Assembly: GCA_003952965.2 (NCBI GenBank)
Contig: CM025852.1
Coordinates: 943,545 to 1,007,544 of the forward strand
Length of the DNA: 64,000 bases
Reading direction: 5' to 3'
Origin: Morella rubra
Lineage: Eukaryota > Streptophyta > Magnoliopsida > Fagales > Myricaceae
Position 1 is the first letter of the stretch. Every line of letters starts with the position of its first letter. Below the pieces are notes generated by a model. That model saw only the letters and a program-made list of their open reading frames with translations. It was not told the origin of the DNA and did no database searches. A program made the position numbers and the translations under genes. Positions 10,861 to 22,827 of the stretch are shown piece after piece.

Positions 10861-11460
10861 ACCGAGGTAGAAGACAAAGAGCATGAAAGTTTCAGAGAAG
10901 AAAATTCTGTAAACAATGTTCCGAAATCTGCTCAAAAGTCCGAGCAAGGGAACATGGACATATTGTCTGGCCATTATGAGATCACAGAATCTTTATATGC
11001 TACTGAAGTCAGTCAGGTTGGAGCTAACAACTTATGACTCTGGGCGTAAGCTACTGAATGTGTTAATTCAATTTACTTGTACGATTTCAATTGAGTCAGA
11101 AATTGCCCTGTAAGCATTGGGTTTTGGTGATTTATGTTTTTTTTGGTTTACAAATGAAGCCCCAAGTATCCTAAATTTGCATGAATCGGCAAAAATTATA
11201 GATGTTGCAAAAGGCATGCTGGTCGACCAAAGCATTATAACCTCCCTTCCCTTGTGACTTTAAGTCCTTGAAAAAAATCAATTTATGAAATTTCACTAAA
11301 CTGTTTCCTTCTTCGCAGCTTTGAGAGCAACTAGTTTCATCAGAACTAATCAAAAGGTGAAGGTTTTCTTGGTTGCAAGCAAGTAAATAATGTAGGATAC
11401 AAGCACCCCCTACCTACAAACCCACTCCCTGAGTAGTTTAGTTATGATAGGCGCTCCCCA
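10861..11460. repeat. duplicate of 8430-8700 and 9400-9560 segments
   Basis: The text GAAATCTGCT.AAAAGT.CGAGCAAGGGAACATGGACATATTGTCTGGCC matches the 8460-8520 segment. From about 11310 the sequence matches 9430-9560 and 16800-16980. Short reading frames here look like chance. Confidence 0.6.
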
Positions 11461-11689
11461 TAGTCTGGTGTTTTGAGTGTCACAAGTATGATGCAACGGT
11501 GCAAACTGAGATCCTCGAGATCGGCAACGGCAATTTTCTATCTAGATTTAGGATTCTTACGAAAAGAGAGAATGAATGAAGAGGGCATCATACTTGTGAC
11601 AAAAACTGTCATTTTGGGCTAAAAGTGTGGAGGAGTGGAATGTTGTTATTTGGAGGGGCTGCTGAGTTGTCTATTGATCTGGTGGTGTT

Positions 11690-12025
11690 GTTAAAAAAAC
11701 AGACAAAGCCTTGACAAAATCGCTCTTTTGTCAAAAATTGAAAATATAAGGACAAAAATTTGAAAAATTAAAATCTAGGGACTAAAAAATAAAAAGTGGT
11801 AAAACCTAAGGACTAAAATTCTATTTTTTCGAGTCATGAGTTGAAAATGACATGATAAAATGCTGATCTAGCAAGCGCTATCATTAAGGAAACAAACGGA
11901 GCCTAGACAGAATGACTCTTTTGTCAAAAATTGAAAATGTAAGGACTAAAATTTGAAAAATTGAAATCTACGGACTAAAAAATAAAAGGTGATAAAACCT
12001 AACGACTAAAATGCCATTTTGCCTT
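11690..12025. repeat. direct repeat of about 120 bp, two copies
   Basis: The segment AATCGCTCTTTTGTCAAAAATTG ... GGACTAAAA.TNNNATTTT occurs at about 11718-11830 and again at about 11908-12020. The wording (AAAATTGAAAAT.TAAGGACTAAAA) is typical of transposon-derived spacer. No coding potential. Confidence 0.55.
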
Positions 12026-12169
12026 GTTATTAATAAGCATGAAAAGATCTTACTTGTGTTCGTGTGCATGGAGGCAATGCTAGTCACGACAGATAGAAGT
12101 GTATAAAGAAACCAAGAATGACAGGGATTCATCACGGTACGATGAGTTCATATTTCCTTGGGGGGCCAT

Positions 12170-14300
12170 GTTTGACCATTTTTGACGCAATCCGTAAACG
12201 GGTTATTAAATGTGTAATTTAAGAGTTATACTTCTAAATATCCCACGTAATTCCATTTGGAATTGATCCGAGTTTGTGTATGAGAGAGGCAAAAAGATAA
12301 GCATGCATATGAGATTACTTTAACGTTTGGGTTGCTTTGTTGGTATATGGAGCAGTTCTGTCCCTGTCGCTTAATTTATAAATTGTTGGTCCCATGCAGT
12401 CATTTGCTTGGCGAATGGTGTCTGTGTAAAAAAAACGGTGTATTCCATGTGAAGTCATCTTCGGTCCACTATCGCTATATTAGTAGAGAGATAAGGGATG
12501 AAGAATGTAGTTTGGACTCCATGTCAACAACTCGGGACTTGGTCGGAATTGGACGAGAGAGAGAAGAGTAAGGAAAATGAGAGGACAGAGGAGGGTACGA
12601 GAACTTCAGTCTAATTTTTTTGAGCCTTTAGAGAATTACACCGAGAGAGACAAGAGGAGAAATACAAAAATTTCTGATGTTGTAATTAACATAAAATATT
12701 GCATCCTTCTACTCTAATTCTCCTTCTCTCTTCCGTCTGCTTAGATCCTCCCACAATATCCCCTGCCTCAAGCAGCAGAGTCATGCACGTGACGGCTAAC
12801 AGCCATCCCAAAACAAGTTGAAAATGGCAATGTGGGACACGAGGGCATGAGTAACGTTGGCCTTCTTCATTCAACGTCACAAAATATAATTGGCGAAGTA
12901 AAGCGTCCTCCTTTTATCAGTGTTTGGGGAACACAGTGTTTGTTTCTCCAGGTTGTATTCTACTCTGTCTAAGCTACTTTGAAATGCTAACAACTAATTT
13001 AATGCATCAAAAATTTTAAATCAATTAGAATTCCAACTTTGTCCGGCACTCAAGAAAGTAAGGTTCATTTCAAACGATTGGCGGTTCACAACAGCTACTG
13101 GATTGCAAGTTGCCAAGTTCGTTGCTATATGTTGCCATTTCTTGTTAGATTATGTTTACTGCATTACACACAGAAGACTCTGCTACAAGCCTACACAATT
13201 CATAGTTCGCTTACGGGTTCTTTATGGTTATAATCTAATTAGAAGTGGCTGCCTTCAAGAACTGTAAAACCCTTTTTCCAAACTCCAAAACTGAGTATGG
13301 TTCCCATTTTGTATCCAAGTTTTTTTAAATTCATTCTCTTTTCTTTATCATGGGATTCCTTGGTTCTTTTGAATTTAGTTGTTGGTTTTATTTTGGGTGT
13401 TAATCATGTATATTTACCATGTAATTGGTTCTCGCCCCTTTGTTGTGCTTTTCTTCTTTAATAAACTACTTTTTGGATTATTACCACGATTTCTTCTGGA
13501 TATCTTTTTTTTTTCTAAGCTTTAGATATTAGTTTTTCTTGTTTAGTAGAGAATAGAATGCTTATTATCTTGCTGAATATGTAATTCTAATTATGCAGCT
13601 TATTAACCAGCACTTCAAAGACCTTACTCAGCAGCGTAGCATATACAGAATCCAAGGAGGACAGGGAGTTCATGGTAATTTGGAAGGGGGGCTAGCCCTT
13701 TGTCTTCCAAATCATTCATCCTCGAGAGTACGGCCCGAAAGAGAATTAAATTGTAACTAATAGATGAGAGGCGCAATCGCACAGTAACTTTTCCTTGGGA
13801 AAAATATATTAAGTGCTTGTAGAAGGGGAAGTAAAGCTTCCAAAATTTCTTTTCCTATGAAACACTGCTTGGTATGTTGACTTGGTTAAATCATGTTCAA
13901 TTACTGAAATTGTAATTTGACTTGTTTCCCTTCCAAGAAGGTCTTAGCGGTTTGAAGTTTGGCTGCCTAGGATTTTCTTAAGTTTCAACTGGGTTTTAAT
14001 TTAAGTGAATGACTAGTAGACAATAACTAAAAACTAAAAAGAATTTCTAGAATCTGAAGTCCCAAGGCATAGATTTTGACAGGAGATCCAAAATTTCTCT
14101 CCGAATCTGTTGCAGGAAGAGGTAAAAAGTTGAGAATCGCCGAGTAGTAGAGATGAAAATCCAAGCTGCAATTGGTCTTTCGCCTTGTCATTGACCTCCT
14201 GTCCTCAGAGCAGAAGTTAATTGTTGGTCACAATTTCTTGGTTCATCCAAAATTTCATAAAGAGGAGATTATCATTATATACTACTACTAACTTTCTCCC
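12170..14300. repeat. segmental duplication unit C (partner 28890-30330)
   Basis: From TTTTTGACGCAATCCGT at 12180 to the ATTATCATTATATACTA block near 14280, the sequence is matched in order at 28900-30330, with several deletions in the second copy (for example much of 13260-13790 is missing there). A few short frames occur (12332-12571, 13039-13233) but none resembles a known protein. Nothing else was recognised. Confidence 0.7.
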
Positions 14301-14325
14301 TGGCTGCAGTACTCCCAGACAGATA

Positions 14326-14545
14326 TTCTGGTAAAGGGTGACTCCCTAGAGCACGTTAATTAGAGCAGCAACGTGAATGTAGTCCCTGATTGGATCATTG
14401 AGGGAGAGTTAGCCACCATTTGATCCCTTTTGCAGGAACATGGCCGTTGGAAGTTAATCTGGACACCAAGGGAAGGAAATTTTATGGCACATAATCTAGC
14501 TAAATGGGGTATGGATACTGGTTTCGAAGGGGATATTAGTTTGTA
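14326..14545 (+). pseudogene. RNase H remnant of a LINE
   Basis: The plus strand reads the C-terminal part of an RNase H domain as found at the end of plant LINE polyproteins: a GDSLE-like start, then WKLIWTPREGNFMAHNLAKW. Two in-frame stops precede the last part. The following sequence to about 15411 behaves as the element's 3' tail, ending in an A-rich tract. An identical remnant lies at 32281-32501. Confidence 0.65.
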
Positions 14546-15449
14546 GTCAATCCCTTCTGAAATTGTAACCTGAGATGACTATGCTCTCTTAAGCAGAGTA
14601 GTTATTTAATGACAGTTTCCATGTCAGCGTATAAAAAAAGAAAAAAACGAGGCTCTCTATCCATGACACAGATATTGCACATGTATACAGCAAATAATTC
14701 TTAAGTCCTCTAACTTTGACTGCTGAAGAATTTGTCTCCTCTGTTAATAAGTACTTTCCCCTGATCGTAGATACAAAAAAACTTTGGAATGCCAATTGTA
14801 TACTCCAACAGCGGATGAAGAAGTCCGCACATGACTGTCGTCAGCATTTGCTCTTCGATCTAAAAGTACGGGGCTGGCTTTACGGCAATGTGTACAAGTA
14901 GTCGTTTAAGCGGATGAGTTGAGGTTTGATCTCCATTATGCATCTTAAAGTATATTTTCATGCACATATGCTAATGTCTGGTTTCTTAGATGTCTATTGC
15001 TTGGCATATGTGGCATTATGTGCGTCATAGATTGGGGTCGTCTTTGGCACTTACTGTCTGGTTTCATGGTTGATTTGTGATTGTACTGTGTATTGGCTCT
15101 TGTAGCCATTTTGTGTTTGTATTGTATGCTGGTCCTTGTGGCCGGTTTGTCTTGTGTCCTGACCTTTGCAGTTGATTTGTATTGCTTCTCGGCCCTTGAG
15201 ACCGGTTTGTTGTCCTAATGGTTGTATTGTGGCCCTTGTGATCGTTAGTGGTTCTATTACTTGCTTCTAGATAGGCAGCCAGACAGAGATCCAATATATT
15301 GTAAGACCTTTGTCCATTTAGATTTTTCACTATCCCTCTAACCTATTATTTGTTATGTACTGGCTGTATTTTATTTAGATATATATATATTTAATAACTT
15401 TAAAAAAAAAGAATCCTTGACAATTAGCCATGACTGTACACGCTATGCA

Positions 15450-15559
15450 CTGTGGCGGATTCTTGGACAGGCAAAAAAAAAAAATTACAAAATTTTTTTT
15501 TTTTTAAAAAAAAATTTATCTTCCGCCTCCCTTCACATTAGCTCCTGCATCCGCCACTG
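15450..15559. mobile_element. small hAT-type MITE, internally deleted copy
   Basis: The ends read CTGTGGCGGAT and, inverted, CAGTGGCGGATGCAGGAG. The left flank is GCTATGCA (15442-15449) and the right flank GCTAGCA, an imperfect 8-bp target duplication. It is the shorter twin of the element at 33416-33569. Empty versions of the target site occur at 16585-16592. Confidence 0.7.
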
Positions 15560-15612
15560 GCTAGCAGCAAGTCATACGCGCCCAAACTAACAGCCATTGA
15601 TCCAACCACGAT

Positions 15613-15785
15613 TGAATCAATCTATGGAAATCTCACCCGATTAGTGGACCTGATCATTTCTTATAATCACATCATCAATCAAATTACGAGACTATCCAAT
15701 AACATGCCCATTGACCCATAGCTCCCTTCCAATTTAATTAATTTAAGATATTTGTTACTAGATAATAATCACTTAGTATACCACT
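15613..15785 (+). pseudogene. LRR fragment of a MIK2-like kinase
   Basis: The sequence reads GNLTRLVDLIISYNHI and then decayed LRR text with stops. Nearly the same fragment occurs at 17087-17240, 17618-17740, 31985-32110 and 33626-33785. These are crumbs of the array's LRR region scattered by duplication; none can be translated further. Confidence 0.7.
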
Positions 15786-16075
15786 TGTGTTAAAAAGTTT
15801 CATTCACAAATATAATTGGTGTGAACATTGACTTCATTCGGCCACCCTCGCAGCGCTCTGTATGAATCATTGATCTCGTAGAAAGAAAACGAAACGTGGA
15901 ATAATAAACTCCCGTTTAAAGGTGCATGTCTTCAGAGTTGTTGAATGACTTTTAATTGTTTTGCTGTAATTTGACACGTGATGTACGAGTCACTCATAAT
16001 ACAATTGGTGTTTTCAGTGCTTGGCTGGGACACACACTCTGTCCTCTCCCCGTCTTCTGCCTATTAAAGAGTCGC
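15786..16075 (+). promoter_or_regulatory. orphan copy of the LRR kinase promoter
   Basis: This stretch is nearly identical to the 300 bases upstream of kinase copy 4 (33786-34085), including a CACGTG G-box at 15975-15980 and TATTAAAG at its end. No coding sequence follows; instead the sequence jumps to the CGCTATGCAGCAAGTC repeat. It is therefore a promoter copy cut off from its gene. Confidence 0.65.
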
Positions 16076-17800
16076 TATGCAGCAAGTCATACGCGCCTAG
16101 ACTACAGCCATTGATCCAACAACGATTGATGTGAACCTTGACTACCAAAAGTCGAATTGATGTGAATCAGCTTCACTTCCAATCCTGTGTCAGACATGCC
16201 AACTTTTCTCCATCTCCTAAAAGAAGCCCAGGAACAGAAGACTGGGCTGTTTATTTTCACCATTGACCCACGTCAATGGCAATCCATGATAGGAGATGTA
16301 TGGTGTAGAAGGAAGAGACGAGCCCTCTTTCATTTGCCAAAATGTGAAATGTTCCAGATACAATATTCACTCGAGTTATATACGGATTGCTCTCTCACTT
16401 GGATTCCCCGCAGGCTTAACCATTTAATTTGCTCCTTGTTTGGCCCAGTGGGCAGCTTCTGCGTTCTGTTTTGGCGTTATTAGTCCTCCTTGTTTGGCTC
16501 AGTGGTCTTTAGTTTTGCTTTGTAAGATTTGCCAAGGAAAAAAAAAATAGAATCCTTGACAATTAGCCCTGACTCGACGTACACGCTATGCAGCAAGTCA
16601 TACGGGCCAGACTAACAGCCATTGATCCAACCACGGTTGATGTGAAGCTTGACTTCCAATCCTCGTGTCGGACACGCCAACTTTCCTCCATCTCTAATCG
16701 ATTATACATGCAGCCATAGGCATGCTGGTCGACGAAAGCATTCTAACCGCCCTTAATTCCCTTCCGACTTAAGTCCTTGAGGAAATGAATTTATGAAATT
16801 TCACTTAACTTTTTCCTTCTTCGCAGCCTTGAGAGCAATAGTTTCATCAGAACTAATCAAAAAGTGAAGGTTCTCTTCGTTCCAAGCAAGTAAATACTGT
16901 AGGATACAAGCACCCCTGGCCCTACCTACAAACCCTCTCCCTGAGCAGTTAGTTATGATAGGCTCCCCATAGTCCATATTTTGAATAAGCAGACCCCTGC
17001 AAGGACTATTGCATTAATCATGGCTGGCCCCCTGAAGGAAAGGTCGTTGATCAGAACATCTTGTCATCTAATAGATAGCGAATCAATCTTTGGAAATCTC
17101 ACCTGATTAGTGGACCTGATCATTTCTTATAATCACATCATCAATCAAATTACGAGACTATCCAATAACATGCCCATTGACCTATAGCTCCCTTCCAATT
17201 TAATTAATTAACGATATTTGGTACTGGATTATAATCAAATTATGAATGGTTCTATTACTTTCGAAATTGCGATGCTTAAGATCAAACAGACCTTTTTATA
17301 TATATCTATCCATTAACTCTCTGATTGGTCCAATCCCTTCTACCCTTAATTTGTAGATTGGAATCGACTTAATGGTTCGATCCCCCTTGTCATTAATTAT
17401 TTAGTTGAAGCCTCTTAATGGGTTGGAGTATTCCAATTTTATTAATGATAGGCTCCCCATAGTCCATATTTTGAATGAGTAGACCCCTGTAAGGACTATT
17501 GCATTAACCATGGCTGGCCCTTGGGGAAGGAAAGGTTGTTCATCAAACATCTTGTTATAGGAATCATCTTTGGGCTGAAGGCTGAAGCTATACCTACGGC
17601 GGATCACCTCCTCCGCTTGGAAATCTCACTCGATTAGTGGACCTGATCATTTCTCATAATCACATCATCAATCAAATTATGAGACTATCCAATAACAATA
17701 ACCATTGACCTATACCTCCCTTCCAATTTAATTAATGTGACAACCCCAACTTTTTCCGCCTGAATTTGTATTTCTTTTATTTATGCTCTAAACTATGTCT
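16076..17800. repeat. repeat mosaic with LRR crumbs
   Basis: Two further GACTCGACGT-type repeats (about 16076 and 16552) and a LINE-like tail (TTGTTTGGCTCAGTGGTCTTTAG ... poly-A, 16440-16548) are present. 16720-16990 is a third copy of the 9400-9560 segment. LRR crumbs lie at 17087-17240, 17310-17400 and 17618-17740. No gene is supported. Confidence 0.6.
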
Positions 17801-17880
17801 ACTGCCTATAAAAGAGGCAGAGTCATGAGCTTAACAATCACTGCTTTGTTATTTGCCCATCCTCCATTATAGACTTAAAC

Positions 17881-20800
17881 ATGGCATCCGCCTATTCCTT
17901 TTCTGTTGCCGTAGTAGCATGGATCTCCTGTGTCTTGCTCTACGGGACCTATTTGAATCCCGCACATGAGTTTGCGGAAGCTTCTCAATCGCCAGCATTA
18001 CAACTAGAAGTAGAGGCTCTGCTGGAGACTGGATGGTGGTCGATGTATGAAACCGAAAATACCTCTAGTCCTTGCGAGTGGGCTGGTATTACTTGCAATG
18101 ATTATGGAAGCGTGACAGGGATTGACAGAAATTCCATTTTCATCGAAGGTCAGTTTAAACTCCGCTTCTCTTCTCTTCCAAATTTAGAGAGTCTTGATCT
18201 TCAAAACAACCAACTGCAGGGGAGCATCCCGCTTGAGATAGGCAATCTATCGAGTCTCACCCACCTCAATCTGTGTTAAATCATTTTACTGGGGAATTGC
18301 CTCCGCTTGCAAATCTCACCCGATTAGTGGACCTGGAATTTCTGAGAATTACATCGTCGGACCAATTCCTTCAAACCTTTGGGGTTTAACCAACCTCATG
18401 CATCTTGCATCATATCAATATGAAATTACTGAATACACTGTGGTCCAATCCCTTCAACCTTGGGTTGTCTAACAAATTTAGAACTTCTATTGCTTATAAT
18501 AATCAACTCAATGATTCTATTCCTTTAGAAATAGGGATGCTGAAAAATCTAACCTCCTTGTCCTATTCAATAATGCTCTCACTGGTCCAATCCTTCTACC
18601 TTGGGTCGTTTAACTAATTTAGAATTTGTTTCTTGATAGTAATCAACTCAATGATTCTATTCCTTTAGAAATAGGGATGCTGAAAAATCTAACCTCCTTG
18701 TCCTATCCAATAATGCTCTCACTGGTCCAATCCCTTCTACCTTGGGTCATCTAACTAATTTAAAAGATCTGTTTCTTGATAATAATCAACTCAATGATTC
18801 TATTCCTTTAGAAATAGGGATGCTAAAAATCTAACCTTTTGTCCTATTCAATAATGCTCTCATGGTCCAATCCCTTCTACCTTGGGTCGTCTAACTAATT
18901 TAAAATCTGTACTTGATAGTAATCAACTCAATGATTCTATTCCTTTAGAAATAGGGATGCTAAAAATCTAACCTCTTGTTCCTATCCAATAATGCTCTCA
19001 CTGGTCCAATCCCTTCTACCTTGGGTCGTCTAACTAATTTAGAATTCTGTTTCTTGATAATAATCAACTCAATGATTCTATTCCTTTAGAAATAGGATGC
19101 TGAAAAATCTAACCTCCTTGTACCTATCCAATAATACTCTCATGGTCCAATCCCTTCTACCTTGGGTGTCTAAGAATTTACAATATTTGTTTCTTGATTG
19201 GAATCGACTTAATGGTTCAATCCCTGAAGAAGTAGGGAACTGAAAGTCTAGGATTTTGAATCTCAAATCCAACAATCTCATTGGTCAAATCCCTGATCTG
19301 TTATCCTTTGTTGAAGGAGTTGTTATTGAGCCATAATCACTTCAAAGCATTCCCATTCACAATGGCTAGAGATAGTCCCTTTGAACTTATTTTCATTCCA
19401 CAATCGTCTTGAATCTCAGCTACAACAATCTTAAAGGTCACATTCCCTCTTCTCTCATTCAAATTGAAAAGTCGACTTATCATACAATTGTCTGACAGGG
19501 TCCAATTCCAAATTTTGATTATCCTACATCCGTCACATTAATTGGCAACAAGGATTTATGCGGTAAATTTAGTGGTTTCCGTCCTTGTCACCAATCATTT
19601 GGTGGACGCGAAATTAGAATTTTTGTTCCGATCGCCATTTTCTTCGGATTTGTAGTTCTTGGGAGTTTGTTTTGTCACAATGCTTCGTTAAGAAGACTCC
19701 ATTCAAGTCAAGAAAACAAAGGATGGGAATTTGTTCTCCATATGGAATTATGATGGAAGCATTGCATATGAAGACATCATTAAAGCAACAAATGACTTTG
19801 ACATTAGGTATTGTATTGGAACCGGAGGCTATGGTAGTGTTTACAAAGCAGTGCTACCTAGTGGAAGAGTGGTTGCCTTGAAGAAGCTTCATCAGATGGA
19901 AGCTGAGAACCCAAATTTCTTGAAGAGTTTCAGAATGAGGTAAAGGTACTGACAGAGATTCGACATCGAAACATTATAAAGCTTTATGGGTTTTGTTTAC
20001 ATAGGCGATGCATGTTTTTGATTTATGAATACATGGAAAGGGGAAGCCTATTTGTTGTCCTAAGCAACGATGTTGAAGCTGTGGAATTGAATTGGAATAG
20101 AGGGTGAACATCATCAAGGGCGTAGCTAATGCCTTATCTTACATGCATCATGAATGCATCCCAGCAATTGTTCATCGAGATATATCAAGCAACAATATCC
20201 TCATGAACTCTAAATTGGAGACTTTTGTCTCTGACTTTGGCACCGCTAAACTCCTTGATCCTGATTCCTCCAATCAAACTTTACTTGCTGGAACTTACGG
20301 CTACATTGCCCCAGGTATTTTTTTTCCACCTCTTCATTGTTTATTCCTTTCTTTGCTTTTTCCTTCTATTAAGTTTCTTCATATTATTTGCATGTAGCGC
20401 ATCGGCTTCCTAAATATATAGTAGGTGATCTTGTAGAATCATGCCTTTATCGTAGCAAATTACAATCACTATCTCTAGTGAATTTTTTTCTGAAAGTTTT
20501 GACTTGATATATAAAGATTAATTAAAATAAAGGAAACAAAGAACTAGCCTATACTAGGAAGCATTACTAAAAAGTTTTTCTTTTTATCTCTATGCAGAGC
20601 TAGCTTATACGATGAGGATTAATGAAAAGTGTGATGTTTATAGCTTTGGAGTGGTGGCGGTGGAAATATTAATGGGAAGGCACCCAACTGAACTCCTAAC
20701 TTCTTTGTCGTTGTCATCATTATTTCAAGCGTGATGCTAAATGAAATACTTGACAAACGCCTACCACCACCTACTCATCGGGATGCACCTTATATTTTTC

Positions 20801-20990
20801 TTGTAGCTAAAATGGCATTTGCATGCTTGCGTGCCAACCCAAAGTCTCGGCCAACAATGAAAAGCGTGTCCAAGAATTTATTGCTCACAGGAAGCCAATA
20901 TTAGCCAAGCCCTTAGATGAAATTTCCCTCTGGCAGCTGATGAGTCAAGAAATGGAAATGGTTGGATCAGGAAGTGAAACTCCATCATGA
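17881..20990 (+). pseudogene. MIK2-like LRR receptor kinase, copy 2 (pseudogene)
   Basis: The first 132 codons are open (signal peptide, LRRNT with SPCEWAGITCN, first LRRs) and stop at 18277-18279. The LRR region after that is an array of 144-bp modules with many small deletions. The kinase is recognisable in pieces: [35 protein letters not shown]. The intron is conserved (exon 1 ends about 20314, exon 2 from 20598 after TATGCAG), and the last exon is shifted by a base loss near 20730. TATA box at 17807. It is the sister of copy 1, from which it differs mostly by small deletions. Intact members are plasma-membrane receptors. This one cannot make a full receptor, though a truncated secreted LRR fragment is conceivable. 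Confidence 0.9.
18501..19190 (+). repeat. five tandem copies of a 144-bp LRR module
   Basis: The word AATCAACTCAATGATTCTATTCC recurs at 18501, 18641, 18784, 18921 and 19062, giving spacings of 140, 143, 137 and 141. The ancestral unit is probably 144 bases (two 24-residue LRRs), each copy having lost a few bases. Copy 1 has a single such unit at about 5718-5840. Confidence 0.85.
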
Positions 20991-21690
20991 AGAGCATGCT
21001 TGCTTTAAGGTCTTCTGTAGTATTGGTGTGTATAAAATTACCATGACACATACAACTGTACCCCATGAGAATATGTTTCCTTTTTATTAACCGTACGTCT
21101 TTGGACCCGGTTTTGTTTCGTGGGCCTTCGGCCTATTTTGGTGTTTATAAAGGGCTTTAAGTCTGGTAGTCTTGTAGCTTGCCCTCTAGGCCTTTCTGTG
21201 TACTGTGCCAGCCCATGTGAATTTCCATTTTATTAATATAAAGTCCATCAATTGCCTAGGAAAAAAAAAAGGTCAATATTCAGTTGGGCTAATGGAAATA
21301 AAGTCCATCAATTTACTCAATTGCCCTGCAATCATCCTATACTTTGGTTATTTTCTTTCGGTTTAGGGATGTTTGAAATAGGAATTTGAAATTTTGTAGC
21401 CAAGCCTAGCTCATTAATATCAAAATAAGTACAGAGGAAGAGGGTTGGGGAACTCTCCAAAAAGATCAAACACAGTACTGAAAAGAAAAAAAGAAAAACA
21501 GTTCTCCGAGCAAGAACGGAGAGATTTGAACATTAAGGAAAGGTGGACTACATGTTTTAAGAGAATTTGTATACAGCAAAAGGGGGCTGTCCACCTGCAA
21601 TTGGAAATCAACTTATGTGCTGGTCGCTTAAATACTTGGACCAATTCCAAATGGAATTATGTGGGAATTTTTGAATTTTAAATTACCCCC
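20991..21690. repeat. duplicated 3' flank of LRR kinase copy 2
   Basis: It matches 7683-8300 closely, including the LINE-like tail (GTGGGCCTTCGGCC... poly-A near 21258). No gene. Confidence 0.7.
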
Positions 21691-22827
21691 AAAGTATAAT
21701 ATAGCCAATTACCTACTTCATTACTGACAGCGTAAAAAAAAGTAAAAATATTTCTTTTTTACTTATATCCTTCCACAATATCTACTAACTCGATGAATAT
21801 ACCACGAAAGGTTTAGGATACTTCAATTTGTTGTTCAATTGATTGGTTCAATTTCAAGAGAGATGGACAATTGCATACTAGCAGTGTTGACTTTACAACA
21901 TTTAATATTTGTTGTCTCTCTATAAAATTGCACTATTCTTTTAGACAACAAATTGCAAAAGGATGTCAATCAGCTAGGTCACACAGCAGAGTCATCGTGA
22001 GTCACACTACTCTTAATTCAACATCAGAAAAGATAAGTGGCAAATTAATCGGTCCACTTGAACTCGAGCGTTTTCTATTGGTGGAGTACACTTCTCTATC
22101 CTGCATGCCTTCCCCGTGTCACAATCTGCTCAATCAACTAATGGTTTTAGAGAGAATTCTGACTCTTTCCAGGGTCTACCTCCTATAGCTGGTTTCTCCC
22201 CCACTAAACTGATTCATGAGTTTATGTAGTTGCTTACCTAAAACAACAACAAAATCTAATTTCCCCCAACGAAATACTAAAAAAAATATGCACATTGCTC
22301 TAATAATAGGCTAGCGTTTGTGTGCCATAATCAAATTCCTTTCGAAATAGGGATGCTGAAGAATCTGGCTTTGTAGACCCCCATTAACCTTCGGATTGGT
22401 CCATCTCTCTATCCTATGATTTTTATTTCTTATTGGGAGTCGTTTGCTCCATGTCTGATATGCATCTTAAGAAAAACTCAAGTTAGTGTCAAAAAAAAAA
22501 AAAAAAAGGAATAGATGGAAAATACATGGATCTCTCAAATAGGAGTTATGATGGAAGCATTGCATATGAAGACATTATTAAAGCAACATCAGAAAAGATA
22601 AGTGGAAAATTAATCGGTCTTCTTTAAATAGAGTTTTTTTCTAGTAGTGGAGTATACCACTTGTGTTAAAAGTTTCACTCACAAATATAATTCGTGTGAA
22701 CATTGACTTCATTTAGCCACCCTCGCAGTGTTCTATATGAAATATCATTTGTTGTGACAAAAATAAATATTCAGAATCGCCAAGAAGTAAACAAATGAGA
22801 ATAAAATCAATATCAACAAAATATTAA
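21691..22827. other. intergenic with kinase relic and a dispersed repeat
   Basis: 22083-22300 (CTCTATCCTGCATG.CTTCCCCGTGTCACAA...) recurs at 46078-46280. An LRR/kinase relic is at 22325-22610. The remainder is AT-rich with no gene. Confidence 0.55.
22325..22610 (+). pseudogene. MIK2-like kinase relic
   Basis: The bases around 22330-22375 (ATTCCTTTCGAAATAGGGATGCTGAAGAATCTGG) are LRR text. 22543-22590 reads YDGSIAYEDIIKAT, the juxtamembrane/kinase start, and continues directly into SEKIS-coding text that also occurs at 22023. It is a tiny rearranged relic of the array. Confidence 0.6.

Larger units (their letters stand above)
14150..16075. repeat. segmental duplication unit D (partner 32102-34085)
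   Basis: The block from AAAATCCAAGCTGCAATTGGTCTTTCGCC to CTGCCTATTAAAGAGTCG is almost identical to 32102-34085. Inside are a LINE RNase H remnant and tail, a small hAT MITE, an LRR crumb and a copy of the kinase promoter. The partner block continues into kinase gene copy 4, whereas this block breaks off just before where the gene would begin. Confidence 0.8.

Noticed and set aside
14716..14901. 61-codon frame repeated identically at 32671-32856
   Set aside because: Identity follows from the segmental duplication; the stretch is part of a LINE tail and has no family resemblance.
18501..19190. Regularly spaced repeats resembling a CRISPR-like array
   Set aside because: The units are contiguous coding LRR modules of about 144 bases with no unique spacers, in a plant nuclear locus.
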